This document shows, one piece after another, positions 1 through 5,666 of a stretch of DNA of 6,234 bases (within the stretch, counting starts at the first letter, position 1; each line of letters opens with the position of its first letter). The stretch spans positions 1-6,234 of the forward strand of contig JAEWWY010000458.1 of the NCBI GenBank assembly GCA_023458835.1, read 5' to 3'. Under the pieces are notes generated by a model. It was not told the origin of the DNA and ran no database searches. It was given only the letters and a program-made list of their open reading frames with translations. This DNA is from Bacillota bacterium. GTDB lineage: Bacteria; Bacillota; Clostridia; Christensenellales; Aristaeellaceae. The position numbers and the translations under genes are program-made.

Positions 1-476
1 CGGCACACGATGAGGTTCCAAGTGGAGATGAGGGTGGGCAGTATAATGGCCCAGCGGGTATTGTACAGGCCCAGGCGGCTGACCACGATGAAACTGGGTA
101 CCAGGCCCCCGGAAAAGAACATGGTAATGGTGACGGCCACCATGACCGGACGCCGCAAAACAAAATCCCGGCGGGCAAGAGGATAGGCAAAGGTAAGGGT
201 AAAAAGAATATTGGCCAGGGTACCCACAGCCGTATACCAGAAGGTATTGGCATATGAAAGCAGGAATCCGGAGTTTTCCAGCACCATGCCGTAAGAATCA
301 AAGTTCAGGCCCCAGGGCACCAGAAAAATCTGCTCCTTTAAGGCGAGCATGGGATCGGCCATAGACATGGCCGCCACGTGCAAAAAGGGAGCCAGGGTAA
401 CCGCCACTACCAGCGCGCCGAAGCCGTAGATAAGTATATCTCCCAGGATGGCGCCGATGGTACGCTTTATTTTCAT
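1..476 (-). CDS. ABC sugar transporter permease, LplC/YtcP type (5' part, cut by window edge)
   Basis: Second membrane subunit of a carbohydrate ABC importer (MalG-like, CUT1 class). I translated it by hand: 158 complete codons from the ATG at 476 to the window edge, about half of the usual ~290-300 residues. Residues ~12-38 form the first membrane segment and ~78-100 the second. The stretch FFSGGLVPSFIVVSRLGL at ~120-137, followed by NTRWAIILPTLISTWNLIV, is highly characteristic of the LplC/YtcP branch. The EAA loop that contacts the ATPase would lie beyond the edge. The start is supported by an AAGGAGG ribosome site (485-491) 8 bases upstream, which overlaps the TAA stop of the preceding permease gene; the two genes are 13 bp apart and clearly co-transcribed. 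Family assignment is firm. The substrate is unknown. Confidence 0.93.
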   Translation of the reverse strand, partial: MKIKRTIGAILGDILIYGFGALVVAVTLAPFLHVAAMSMADPMLALKEQIFLVPWGLNFDSYGMVLENSGFLLSYANTFWYTAVGTLANILFTLTFAYPLARRDFVLRRPVMVAVTITMFFSGGLVPSFIVVSRLGLYNTRWAIILPTLISTWNLIVC

Positions 477-484
477 GCTGAGCG

Positions 485-491
485 CCTCCTT
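485..491 (-). promoter_or_regulatory. Ribosome binding site of the second permease gene, overlapping the upstream stop
   Basis: Read on the minus strand this is AAGGAGG, a perfect anti-16S match, 8 bases before the ATG at 476. Its first two bases belong to the TAA stop of the first permease (490-492), so translation of the two subunits is probably coupled by termination and re-initiation. Confidence 0.85.
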
Positions 492-1440
492 ACCAAAGAC
501 TGACTTCGCCGGCTCGGCGGCTGATGCTGTTCACCGTCAGCAGAAGGACCATGTTTACCACATTGTTAAACAATCCCACCGCCGCCCCAAAGCTGTACTG
601 CCCGCCGGTTACGCCCCGGCGGTATACGTAGGTAGAGATGACGTCCGCCTTTTCATAGGTGGCGGGGCTGTACATGAGGATGATTTTTTCATACCCCACG
701 CTCATGGACCGGCCCAATTGCATAATCAAAAGGATGATGATGGTGGGCATGATGCAGGGGATGGATACATGGAGGATTTGCTCAAAGCGATTGGCGCCGT
801 CGATGCGGGCCGCTTCATACAGCCCAGGGTCCACCGCGGTTAAGGCCGCGAGATAAATGATGGAATTCCAGCCGAAGCTCTGCCATATGCCCGAACCGAT
901 ATACAAGCCCCTGAACCAGGAGGCGCTGCCCATAAAATCGATGGGCTTGCCCCCCGCTTGCTTGATGAGGGTGTTCACAATGCCCCCGTTGGGGGAAAGG
1001 GTGGAGGTCATGATCCCCACGATCACCACGGTGGAAATAAAATGGGGCAGGTAAGAGACGGTCTGTACGATTTTTTTCACCTGGTGCTGGCGCATTTCGT
1101 GCAGAATCAAGGCAAAGAAGATGGGCAGTGGAAAGCCCCATAGGAGATTCAGCAGGCTGAGCGTCAGTGTATTTTCCAACAGCCGCCAAAAGTAAAAGGA
1201 ATGAAAGAATTCCCGGAACCATTTAAGGCCTACAAAATCGCTGCCGAGGATGGATTTGGACAGGTTAAAATCGGTAAAGGCCATCCACACGCCGTACATG
1301 GGCACATAATGGAAAATAAAATAGTACGCGAGGCCCGGAAGCAGCAAAAAGATCAGCGCTCTATCCCGTACCAGCCGTCTGGCGAAGGTGGACTTTGGCG
1401 CTCGCTTGATCTTTGCGGATTTTGCCATGGATGGGAGCAT
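490..1440 (-). CDS. ABC sugar transporter permease, LplB/YteP type
   Basis: First membrane subunit (MalF/UgpA-like) of a carbohydrate ABC importer in the cytoplasmic membrane. It is 316 residues long, normal for the LplB branch, and appears complete. A basic N-terminus (1-27) precedes membrane segments at about 28-48, 90-113, 127-146, 176-200, 230-245 and 285-306. The EAA loop, the docking site for the ATPase, is at ~208-229 (YEAARIDGANRFEQILHVSI, ending in P-x-x-x-P spacing). YEKADVISTYVYRRG at ~262-276 is another strong LplB signature. I prefer the ATG at 1440, because GGGGGG lies 6 bases upstream; the ATG at 1428 has no ribosome site. The gene sits 74 bp after the binding-protein gene and 13 bp before the partner permease, in one operon. 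No ATPase is encoded here, so it probably uses a shared one. Confidence 0.95.
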   Translation of the reverse strand: MLPSMAKSAKIKRAPKSTFARRLVRDRALIFLLLPGLAYYFIFHYVPMYGVWMAFTDFNLSKSILGSDFVGLKWFREFFHSFYFWRLLENTLTLSLLNLLWGFPLPIFFALILHEMRQHQVKKIVQTVSYLPHFISTVVIVGIMTSTLSPNGGIVNTLIKQAGGKPIDFMGSASWFRGLYIGSGIWQSFGWNSIIYLAALTAVDPGLYEAARIDGANRFEQILHVSIPCIMPTIIILLIMQLGRSMSVGYEKIILMYSPATYEKADVISTYVYRRGVTGGQYSFGAAVGLFNNVVNMVLLLTVNSISRRAGEVSLW

Positions 1441-1459
1441 GCCTTTCCCCCCTGTGGAA

Positions 1460-1483
1460 GGGGAGCAGATGAATCTGCTCCCC
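1460..1483 (-). repeat. Intercistronic stem-loop between binding-protein and permease genes
   Basis: A perfect 10-bp inverted repeat: GGGGAGCAGA at 1460-1469 and TCTGCTCCCC at 1474-1483, with a 4-base loop. In the transcript it lies 31 bases after the binding-protein stop and 19 bases before the permease ATG. It is not followed by a U-tract, so it is unlikely to be an efficient intrinsic terminator. In ABC import operons such as malE-malF, hairpins at this position protect the 3' end of the binding-protein mRNA or attenuate the downstream genes, giving an excess of binding protein over permease. The structure is directly visible; the role is inferred. Confidence 0.75.
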
Positions 1484-1514
1484 CCAATGATGCTTGTGAT
1501 TTATTAATGCGCCC

Positions 1515-3092
1515 TTACTTGCCCATGTACCGGTCGTACTGGGTCTGCTGGATGGCCAGCACCTCATCGGCGCCCATGGCCTTCATGGTGGCCACAAAGG
1601 CATCGAACTTATCCAGGGATTCCTGGCCGATGATGAATTTTTGCACCATTTCGTTGCAGTAGGTATTCAGATCGGCGGTGATAGAGGTTAAGCGGGCCTT
1701 TTCCTCGGAGGTGGCGATGACGGAAGGATAGGCCGGCACAATGTTGGGCAGGATGGGCTGCACATCGTTTAGCACATACTCTTCCACCATCATTCCAAAG
1801 AATTCCTTGGTGCGGTTGGTGAATTGGGTGGCATAGGCGCCATCCTTGCGCAGCACGTTGTAGATGGCCAGGTTATCGGGGTTCTTTGCCACATACTCCG
1901 TCCAAACCCGAGCGGTTTTGTCTTCGTTCCAATTCCAATGCACGCCTTCAACGCCGTAATGCATCAAGTCTCGGCCCTCGGGATTGGCGTAGAGGTAGTC
2001 GATCCACTTGATGGCCAGCACCGGGTCCTTGCAGTCCTTGGACAGGGAGTAGCGGAAGCCGGTGAGGGAGCGGCCGATCTGCCGGCCGGGGTTGCCGCCC
2101 TTGTCCACGGGAACGGGAATGACCTTGTAGTAGGCTTTTTCATCCCCGGAGGACTGGGCATTTTTTTGCAGCGTGGTGGTGGAATCGGCATAGTAGGCGG
2201 TGGAACCCAAAATGTTCTGGGCGGCCATGGCGGTAATCTTGGTGCCTTCCACAGAGAAGGCGGCGTCGATGAGCCCCTCGGCATACAGCTTGCTGAGGAA
2301 GGTGAGGAATTCCTTGAATTCGGGGGTGCTGTACTGGTCCACGATCACGCCGTTGGCGTCGGGATAGTACCGGACGGTAACGGGGGCGGTAAGGCCAAAG
2401 GCGCTGGCCAGGTAAGCATAGGCGTTTTCCAGGCTGGACACGTTGCCCGGAGTACTCATGGGAATTTCATCGGCAATGCCGTTGCCGTTGGGGTCCTTTT
2501 CCTTGAAGGCCTTCAATACGGTATACCACTCATCGGCGGTGGTGGGCACGGAAAGGTCCAGGGCGTCCAGCCAGTCCTGGCGGATAGTCAGGCACATGGG
2601 AGCCACAAAATTCATGCCGTAGAAGTTTTGGGGGATGGCGTAAATGTGGCCGTCATACCCGGTCATGGAACGGCCCAGCTCCGGCACCTCCTCAAAGAAG
2701 AGGTGGTAAATGTTGGGGGCGTGCTCCTTGATCAGGTCGTCCAAGGGCAGGATGAGGCCAGCCTCGGCATAACGCATGATGTCCGCGGTGTTGTAGTTGG
2801 GAAGCTGAATGATGTCGCTGAGCTTCGAGCCGGAAGCCAAGCGGATTTCCATTGTTTCATTAAAGGTGTTCAGTTCGATAACGTCCCATTCCACCTTCAC
2901 GCCGGTGCGCTTTTCCAGCTCTTGGTACACAGGCAGGTTATCCGCGTAGCTGGTACCCGCGTAGTAGTTTTCCTGCAAGGTAAAGCTTAAGGACGCGCCG
3001 TCGGTGGAAAGGGGCAGGGCGCCGCCTTCTCCAAAGGCCAGGGTGGGGAGCATGAGCATGAGAACCAGCAGGCAGCCGACAAACCGTTTCAA
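1515..3092 (-). CDS. Extracellular solute-binding protein of a sugar ABC importer, LplA/YtcQ (family 1) type
   Basis: Captures the carbohydrate outside the membrane and delivers it to the permeases encoded downstream. It has 525 residues, the usual size of the large LplA/AlgQ-like binding proteins. The signal peptide is ~1-21: KR, then a hydrophobic core, with likely signal peptidase I cleavage after AFG. The only early cysteine is C7, placed before the hydrophobic core and not in a lipobox, which is odd for a family usually anchored as lipoproteins. A cluster-1 type fold is indicated by VYQELEKRTGVKVEW (55-69) and the KxSDIIQLPNY-like segment (90-100). The loop DPNGNGIADE at 200-209 has the D-x-N-x-N-x-x-x-D-E spacing of the calcium site of the alginate-binding proteins AlgQ1/AlgQ2. 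The start codon is TTG, with AGGAGAG 6 bases upstream; an in-frame TGA lies about ten codons upstream and no ATG or GTG intervenes. Substrate unknown. Confidence 0.93.
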   Translation of the reverse strand: MKRFVGCLLVLMLMLPTLAFGEGGALPLSTDGASLSFTLQENYYAGTSYADNLPVYQELEKRTGVKVEWDVIELNTFNETMEIRLASGSKLSDIIQLPNYNTADIMRYAEAGLILPLDDLIKEHAPNIYHLFFEEVPELGRSMTGYDGHIYAIPQNFYGMNFVAPMCLTIRQDWLDALDLSVPTTADEWYTVLKAFKEKDPNGNGIADEIPMSTPGNVSSLENAYAYLASAFGLTAPVTVRYYPDANGVIVDQYSTPEFKEFLTFLSKLYAEGLIDAAFSVEGTKITAMAAQNILGSTAYYADSTTTLQKNAQSSGDEKAYYKVIPVPVDKGGNPGRQIGRSLTGFRYSLSKDCKDPVLAIKWIDYLYANPEGRDLMHYGVEGVHWNWNEDKTARVWTEYVAKNPDNLAIYNVLRKDGAYATQFTNRTKEFFGMMVEEYVLNDVQPILPNIVPAYPSVIATSEEKARLTSITADLNTYCNEMVQKFIIGQESLDKFDAFVATMKAMGADEVLAIQQTQYDRYMGK

Positions 3093-3098
3093 TAATAT

Positions 3099-3105
3099 CT
3101 CTCCT
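3099..3105 (-). promoter_or_regulatory. Ribosome binding site that fixes the TTG start of the binding protein
   Basis: Minus-strand AGGAGAG, 6 bases before the TTG at 3092. The spacing is ideal, and the next in-frame ATG (residue 12) would delete most of the signal peptide and has no ribosome site. This supports TTG as the true start. Confidence 0.75.
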
Positions 3106-3120
3106 CTGCATATCTTTTTT

Positions 3121-3176
3121 CAAGGGCCCCCGGCGCCTGGAAGTGCACCTCCCTTGCAGCGCGCTTGCAGGGGAGG
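3121..3176 (-). promoter_or_regulatory. Structured GC-rich leader of the importer operon (two competing hairpins)
   Basis: Hairpin A: CCTCCC plus TGCA arms at 3148-3158 and 3166-3176, 10 pairs with one mismatch and a 7-base loop. Hairpin B: CAAGGG (3151-3156) pairs with CCCTTG (3121-3126), and inside it GGTGC (3145-3149) pairs with GCGCC (3132-3136), leaving an 8-base loop. A and B share bases 3148-3156, so they cannot form together. Neither is followed by a U-tract. The 7-base repeat CTTGCAG occurs on the plus strand at 3153-3159 and 3164-3170, an 11-bp shift. I do not recognise a known riboswitch. The pairing potential is visible; function is inferred. Confidence 0.4.
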
Positions 3177-3201
3177 CAGGCCGGGAAACACAACTGATTG
3201 T

Positions 3202-3230
3202 ATCTTAGTAAAGGAAGCCCAGCTTGTAAA
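3202..3230 (-). promoter_or_regulatory. Candidate promoter of the importer operon
   Basis: On the minus strand, TTTACA (3225-3230, five of six matches to the -35 consensus) is followed after exactly 17 bp by TAAGAT (3202-3207, four of six at -10). A better -10, TACAAT, overlaps at 3197-3202 but would then lack a -35, which an activator could replace. Either choice gives a leader of about 100 bases before the TTG start. A weak core promoter with an activator site immediately upstream fits positive control by the neighbouring AraC-type regulator. Confidence 0.5.
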
Positions 3231-3234
3231 CCTA

Positions 3235-3266
3235 TGAAAAATTGACAATGGCATTCAAAAATGGAC
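3235..3266 (-). promoter_or_regulatory. Tandem direct repeat, likely AraC-type activator site
   Basis: On the plus strand TGAAAAATTGAC (3235-3246) and TCAAAAATGGAC (3255-3266) agree at 10 of 12 positions and are offset by exactly 20 bp, about two helical turns. The proximal copy ends 4 bp before the predicted -35. Direct repeats about 20 bp apart next to the -35 are the classic binding architecture of AraC-family activators, and such a regulator is encoded immediately upstream. The repeat and its spacing are seen; the binding protein is inferred. Confidence 0.55.
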
Positions 3267-3288
3267 CGGATGTGAAGAAAGGGGCCAG

Positions 3289-3320
3289 AATAGACAAATA
3301 AAATTTTTGTTCGTTCTATT
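3289..3320 (-). repeat. A/T-rich imperfect inverted repeat after the regulator gene
   Basis: AATAGA (3289-3294) and TCTATT (3315-3320), plus inner CAAA (3295-3298) and TTTG (3306-3309), can form a ten-pair stem with a 5-base bulge and a 7-base loop, starting 5 bases after the regulator stop. It is weak and lacks a U-run after the stem, so it is not a convincing terminator. Confidence 0.3.
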
Positions 3321-3325
3321 TTGGG

Positions 3326-5458
3326 CTACTCTTTAAACTGGGTCGGGGTGATCCCTTCATATTTTTTGAACAGCCGGCGCAGGGTGACGTCGTTGTCAAA
3401 GCCCACGCTGATAGCAAGCTGCCGGATGGATACAGCCCCCTGGCGCAGGTATTCCTTGGCCAGGGCAATGCGCTTGCGGTTGATGATATCCAGGTATCCG
3501 ATGCCTGTGCGCTTTTTAATAAGCCGGCTCAAATGGGCGGGCGTTACCTGAAAATAGGCGGCCACGGCGGTCAAGCTTAGCTGCGGGTCTTTAAAATGCT
3601 CCTCCAGATAGGCCATGACATTTTGGTAGAAGATGTCCTGCTCGCCGGCCGCTTCCTGCTCCCCGGCGGTGGCAAAGGCTTCAAACAGGCGGGCAATGCG
3701 CTGCTGATGCTCCTCCATGGAGGCGTCTTTGGGCAAATCGGGGAAGGCTTCAGGCATCACGCCGTCGCCGGCCATCAGTTGCTTTTGGCAGGTCATTTCA
3801 ATGTTATACATAAACTGCTGCAAGACCCTGCGGGAAAGTCCGGCATTCAGATTGGTAGCCAGCAGCCGCGCAAGTTCTTCCCCCGCGGCGGCGATGTCGT
3901 GGGCGCGGAGCATATTGACCAAGCGCACCTCCGCCTCGATGGGATAGTAGAAGGCGGTATGGGCATCGCTTACGTCTTCAAAAAACACCATGCTGTCTTT
4001 TGCCCGCACCGGCCGGTGGTCTACTGCCGTTAAAGCTTCCCGGTAGGCGGCGGGGACTTCCTGCACTGCTTTTTTCGGCGTACTCATCCCCATGCACGCG
4101 CCCAGGGAGATGCCCCGCTCCTGCAGGCCCCGGAGGTCGTCCACCTGCATATGGTTGAACAAAAAGGCCTGCGTATCCCCCTGGGTAATGGGATAGGCGT
4201 TGATCATATTTTCGCCGCAGGCGCTAATCACGGCCTGCACCGCCTGGGGAGAGGATTGGCTGAGGATACCGATGCTGAAATAGGGATAGGGGATGGGGAT
4301 GCGCAGCGTGTCGAACAGTTGCACGCAGTCATCAGGAGTGGCGGACAGGGTGCCGTCCAGCAGCCGGGAAAGGGCGGCGTAGGATAAAAGATCCCGGTGG
4401 ATATCCATATCCCGCTGGATGTCCTCTTCTTTGTCGATAATGGCTAAAATCGACTGCTCCACATGATCCAGTTCCCTGTCGGTGGGATATTTCACATCCA
4501 GCGCGCCCTTGCTGCTGAGCAGGGAAAAGATACGGGCCAGGGGCTGATAGTTGATGGATGCCATGTGGATGGCGAACAACACCCCCAGGGCGGCCATGGC
4601 GACAAAGGCGGCCCAGATCAGGTTGGTAGTGGCTACGGTGTCCCGCATGAGTTCCCTTTCGGACACCGACACCTCCAGCGTCCAGGGAAACTGCTCAAAG
4701 GGGGCAGAAAGGACTACCGCGTTTTTCCCCGGTTCGGAAGAACCGGCGGCAAACAAAGCGGCGCCTTGATCATCCGTAATGGCAATGGTCATATTTTCCC
4801 ATTGCATCAGAGGGCGCACAGCCTCTTGAAGGCGCTGCTGGGATATGAAGAAGAGAACGGACAAAAGCGGCTGCGGGTGATACGATTGGCGTACGTTTCG
4901 AAGATAAAGCACCCCTTCCCGCTTCTGTCCAAAGGTATCCATGCAGACGCCCGGCAGCAGCAAGGAATCCTGGGCACTCTGGCCATACAAGGGCTGCCAT
5001 GCGTCGGCCGCCATGCCTTCCACGGCAAATTCATATGTAAAAAGCTGATCCATGGTATACGGACCCCGCTGGGAGAAGGAAAAATTCTTGCCGGGAAAGC
5101 ACAGGGCAAGGTCGTCAAAGGCGTCGTTGGTAATCACCAGCATTTTCAGTTGGTAAGAGAAGGTGTTAAAATCCACTGCCGAGTAGCGCTTGTATAGCTG
5201 GGCGGGATCCTGCATGTACATGATCCCCCTGATCATGGCGTCATTGGCGATCTGGTTTACATAGTTCCCCATCCGGATAAAGGAGGTCCCGATTTGCCCG
5301 GCAGTATCCGCCATGCTTGCCTGCAGCGCGGCCAGGATACCGGTTTGGGCATTCTTGCGGATCCACAGCGCGCCGGGGATGCCCAGCAGCAAAAGGGGAG
5401 CCAGATAAATAATAACAAAGGCAAAGATCATCCGCATACGGATGGATACTTTCTTCAT
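3326..5458 (-). CDS. Membrane-anchored AraC-family transcriptional regulator, YesS/YtdP type
   Basis: One-component sensor-regulator, 710 residues from the ATG at 5458, close to the ~760-770 of Bacillus subtilis YesS and YtdP. Order: short basic N-terminus; membrane segment 1 at ~10-33; an extracellular domain of about 245 residues (34-277) whose end, PWTLEVSVSERELM (258-271), resembles the close of a Cache-type sensor; membrane segment 2 at ~279-302; a helical linker; a cytoplasmic region at ~390-500 with the SIGI...AYREALTAV pattern of degenerate GGDEF-like domains in YesN-type regulators; and a C-terminal AraC DNA-binding domain at ~608-710. The two helix-turn-helix units are at ~628-651 (LTAVAAYFQVTPAHLSRLIK) and ~677-700 (IRQLAISVGFDNDVTLRRLF), with GITPTQFKE at the end. 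The reading frame stays open upstream to 5728, but that stretch crosses a terminator and the promoter, so 5458 is preferred. It probably activates the importer operon downstream. The ligand is unknown. Confidence 0.92.
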   Translation of the reverse strand: MKKVSIRMRMIFAFVIIYLAPLLLLGIPGALWIRKNAQTGILAALQASMADTAGQIGTSFIRMGNYVNQIANDAMIRGIMYMQDPAQLYKRYSAVDFNTFSYQLKMLVITNDAFDDLALCFPGKNFSFSQRGPYTMDQLFTYEFAVEGMAADAWQPLYGQSAQDSLLLPGVCMDTFGQKREGVLYLRNVRQSYHPQPLLSVLFFISQQRLQEAVRPLMQWENMTIAITDDQGAALFAAGSSEPGKNAVVLSAPFEQFPWTLEVSVSERELMRDTVATTNLIWAAFVAMAALGVLFAIHMASINYQPLARIFSLLSSKGALDVKYPTDRELDHVEQSILAIIDKEEDIQRDMDIHRDLLSYAALSRLLDGTLSATPDDCVQLFDTLRIPIPYPYFSIGILSQSSPQAVQAVISACGENMINAYPITQGDTQAFLFNHMQVDDLRGLQERGISLGACMGMSTPKKAVQEVPAAYREALTAVDHRPVRAKDSMVFFEDVSDAHTAFYYPIEAEVRLVNMLRAHDIAAAGEELARLLATNLNAGLSRRVLQQFMYNIEMTCQKQLMAGDGVMPEAFPDLPKDASMEEHQQRIARLFEAFATAGEQEAAGEQDIFYQNVMAYLEEHFKDPQLSLTAVAAYFQVTPAHLSRLIKKRTGIGYLDIINRKRIALAKEYLRQGAVSIRQLAISVGFDNDVTLRRLFKKYEGITPTQFKE

Positions 5459-5466
5459 ATGGTGGG

Positions 5467-5476
5467 CCCCTCTCCT
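5467..5476 (-). promoter_or_regulatory. Ribosome binding site of the regulator gene
   Basis: Minus-strand AGGAGAGGGG, ending 8 bases before the ATG at 5458. It supports this start over upstream in-frame codons, which lie before the transcription start. Confidence 0.7.
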
Positions 5477-5518
5477 GTCTCCGGCGCTATGAACCCGGAA
5501 ATCCCGCACATAAACGTC

Positions 5519-5547
5519 ATTATAGGGATGGGAAATTTGATTGTCAA
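5519..5547 (-). promoter_or_regulatory. Perfect-consensus sigma-A promoter of the regulator gene
   Basis: Minus strand TTGACA (5542-5547), a 17-bp spacer, then TATAAT (5519-5524): all twelve consensus bases at the ideal spacing. Transcription would start near 5511-5513, giving a leader of about 55 bases before the ATG at 5458. It lies between the terminator of the upstream gene and the regulator, so the regulator has its own transcription unit. No clear operator was found around it. Confidence 0.9.
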
Positions 5548-5589
5548 GAAAGGACCGCAGCCGGACCGGAAAAAGAATGACGTACAAGC

Positions 5590-5641
5590 AAATAAAAAAG
5601 AAGGCTGCCGGGCCGGTTCTTTTCCGGCAGGCAGCCTTCTT
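5590..5641 (-). terminator. Strong intrinsic terminator after the oxidoreductase gene
   Basis: Outer stem of 12 bp (5598-5609 with 5630-5641), a small internal loop, an inner stem of 5 bp (5612-5616 with 5624-5628) and a 7-base loop. In minus-strand sense the stem runs into TTTTATTT at 5590-5597. It begins 25 bases after the oxidoreductase stop. The T-run is only on this side, so it acts on minus-strand transcripts. Confidence 0.93.
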
Positions 5642-5666
5642 GCCGCTCTTATACGGCCTGGCCTCT

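Noticed and set aside
1824..2990. Long plus-strand open frame (388 residues) opposite the binding-protein gene
   Set aside because: It is the antisense shadow of a well-supported gene. Its translation is glycine/valine/histidine-rich and low in complexity, with no recognisable domain.
3072..3092. Possible lipobox FVGC at residues 4-7 of the binding protein
   Set aside because: The cysteine comes before the hydrophobic core and lacks the preceding hydrophobic stretch a lipoprotein signal needs.
3155..3169. Possible catabolite-repression (cre) site around the TGCA inverted repeat
   Set aside because: Only about 8 of 14 consensus positions fit, so the sequence is better explained as an RNA hairpin or an unknown operator.
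3242..3247. Plus-strand TTGACA as a divergent -35 box
   Set aside because: No -10-like sequence lies 16-18 bp downstream and no plus-strand gene follows; it overlaps the direct repeat.
3263..3270. GGACCGGA shared with 5563-5570 upstream of the regulator promoter
   Set aside because: An 8-base match between two GC-rich intergenic stretches of this size is expected by chance at about even odds, and the two copies sit at different distances from their promoters.
4463..5197. Plus-strand open frame of 244 residues opposite the regulator gene
   Set aside because: Antisense of a clear coding sequence; no domain, membrane segment or signal peptide, and histidine/glycine-rich composition typical of such shadows.
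5480..5499. TCCGG/CCGGA inverted repeat in the regulator leader
   Set aside because: Only 5 bp of stem with a 10-base loop; too weak to call in a GC-rich sequence.
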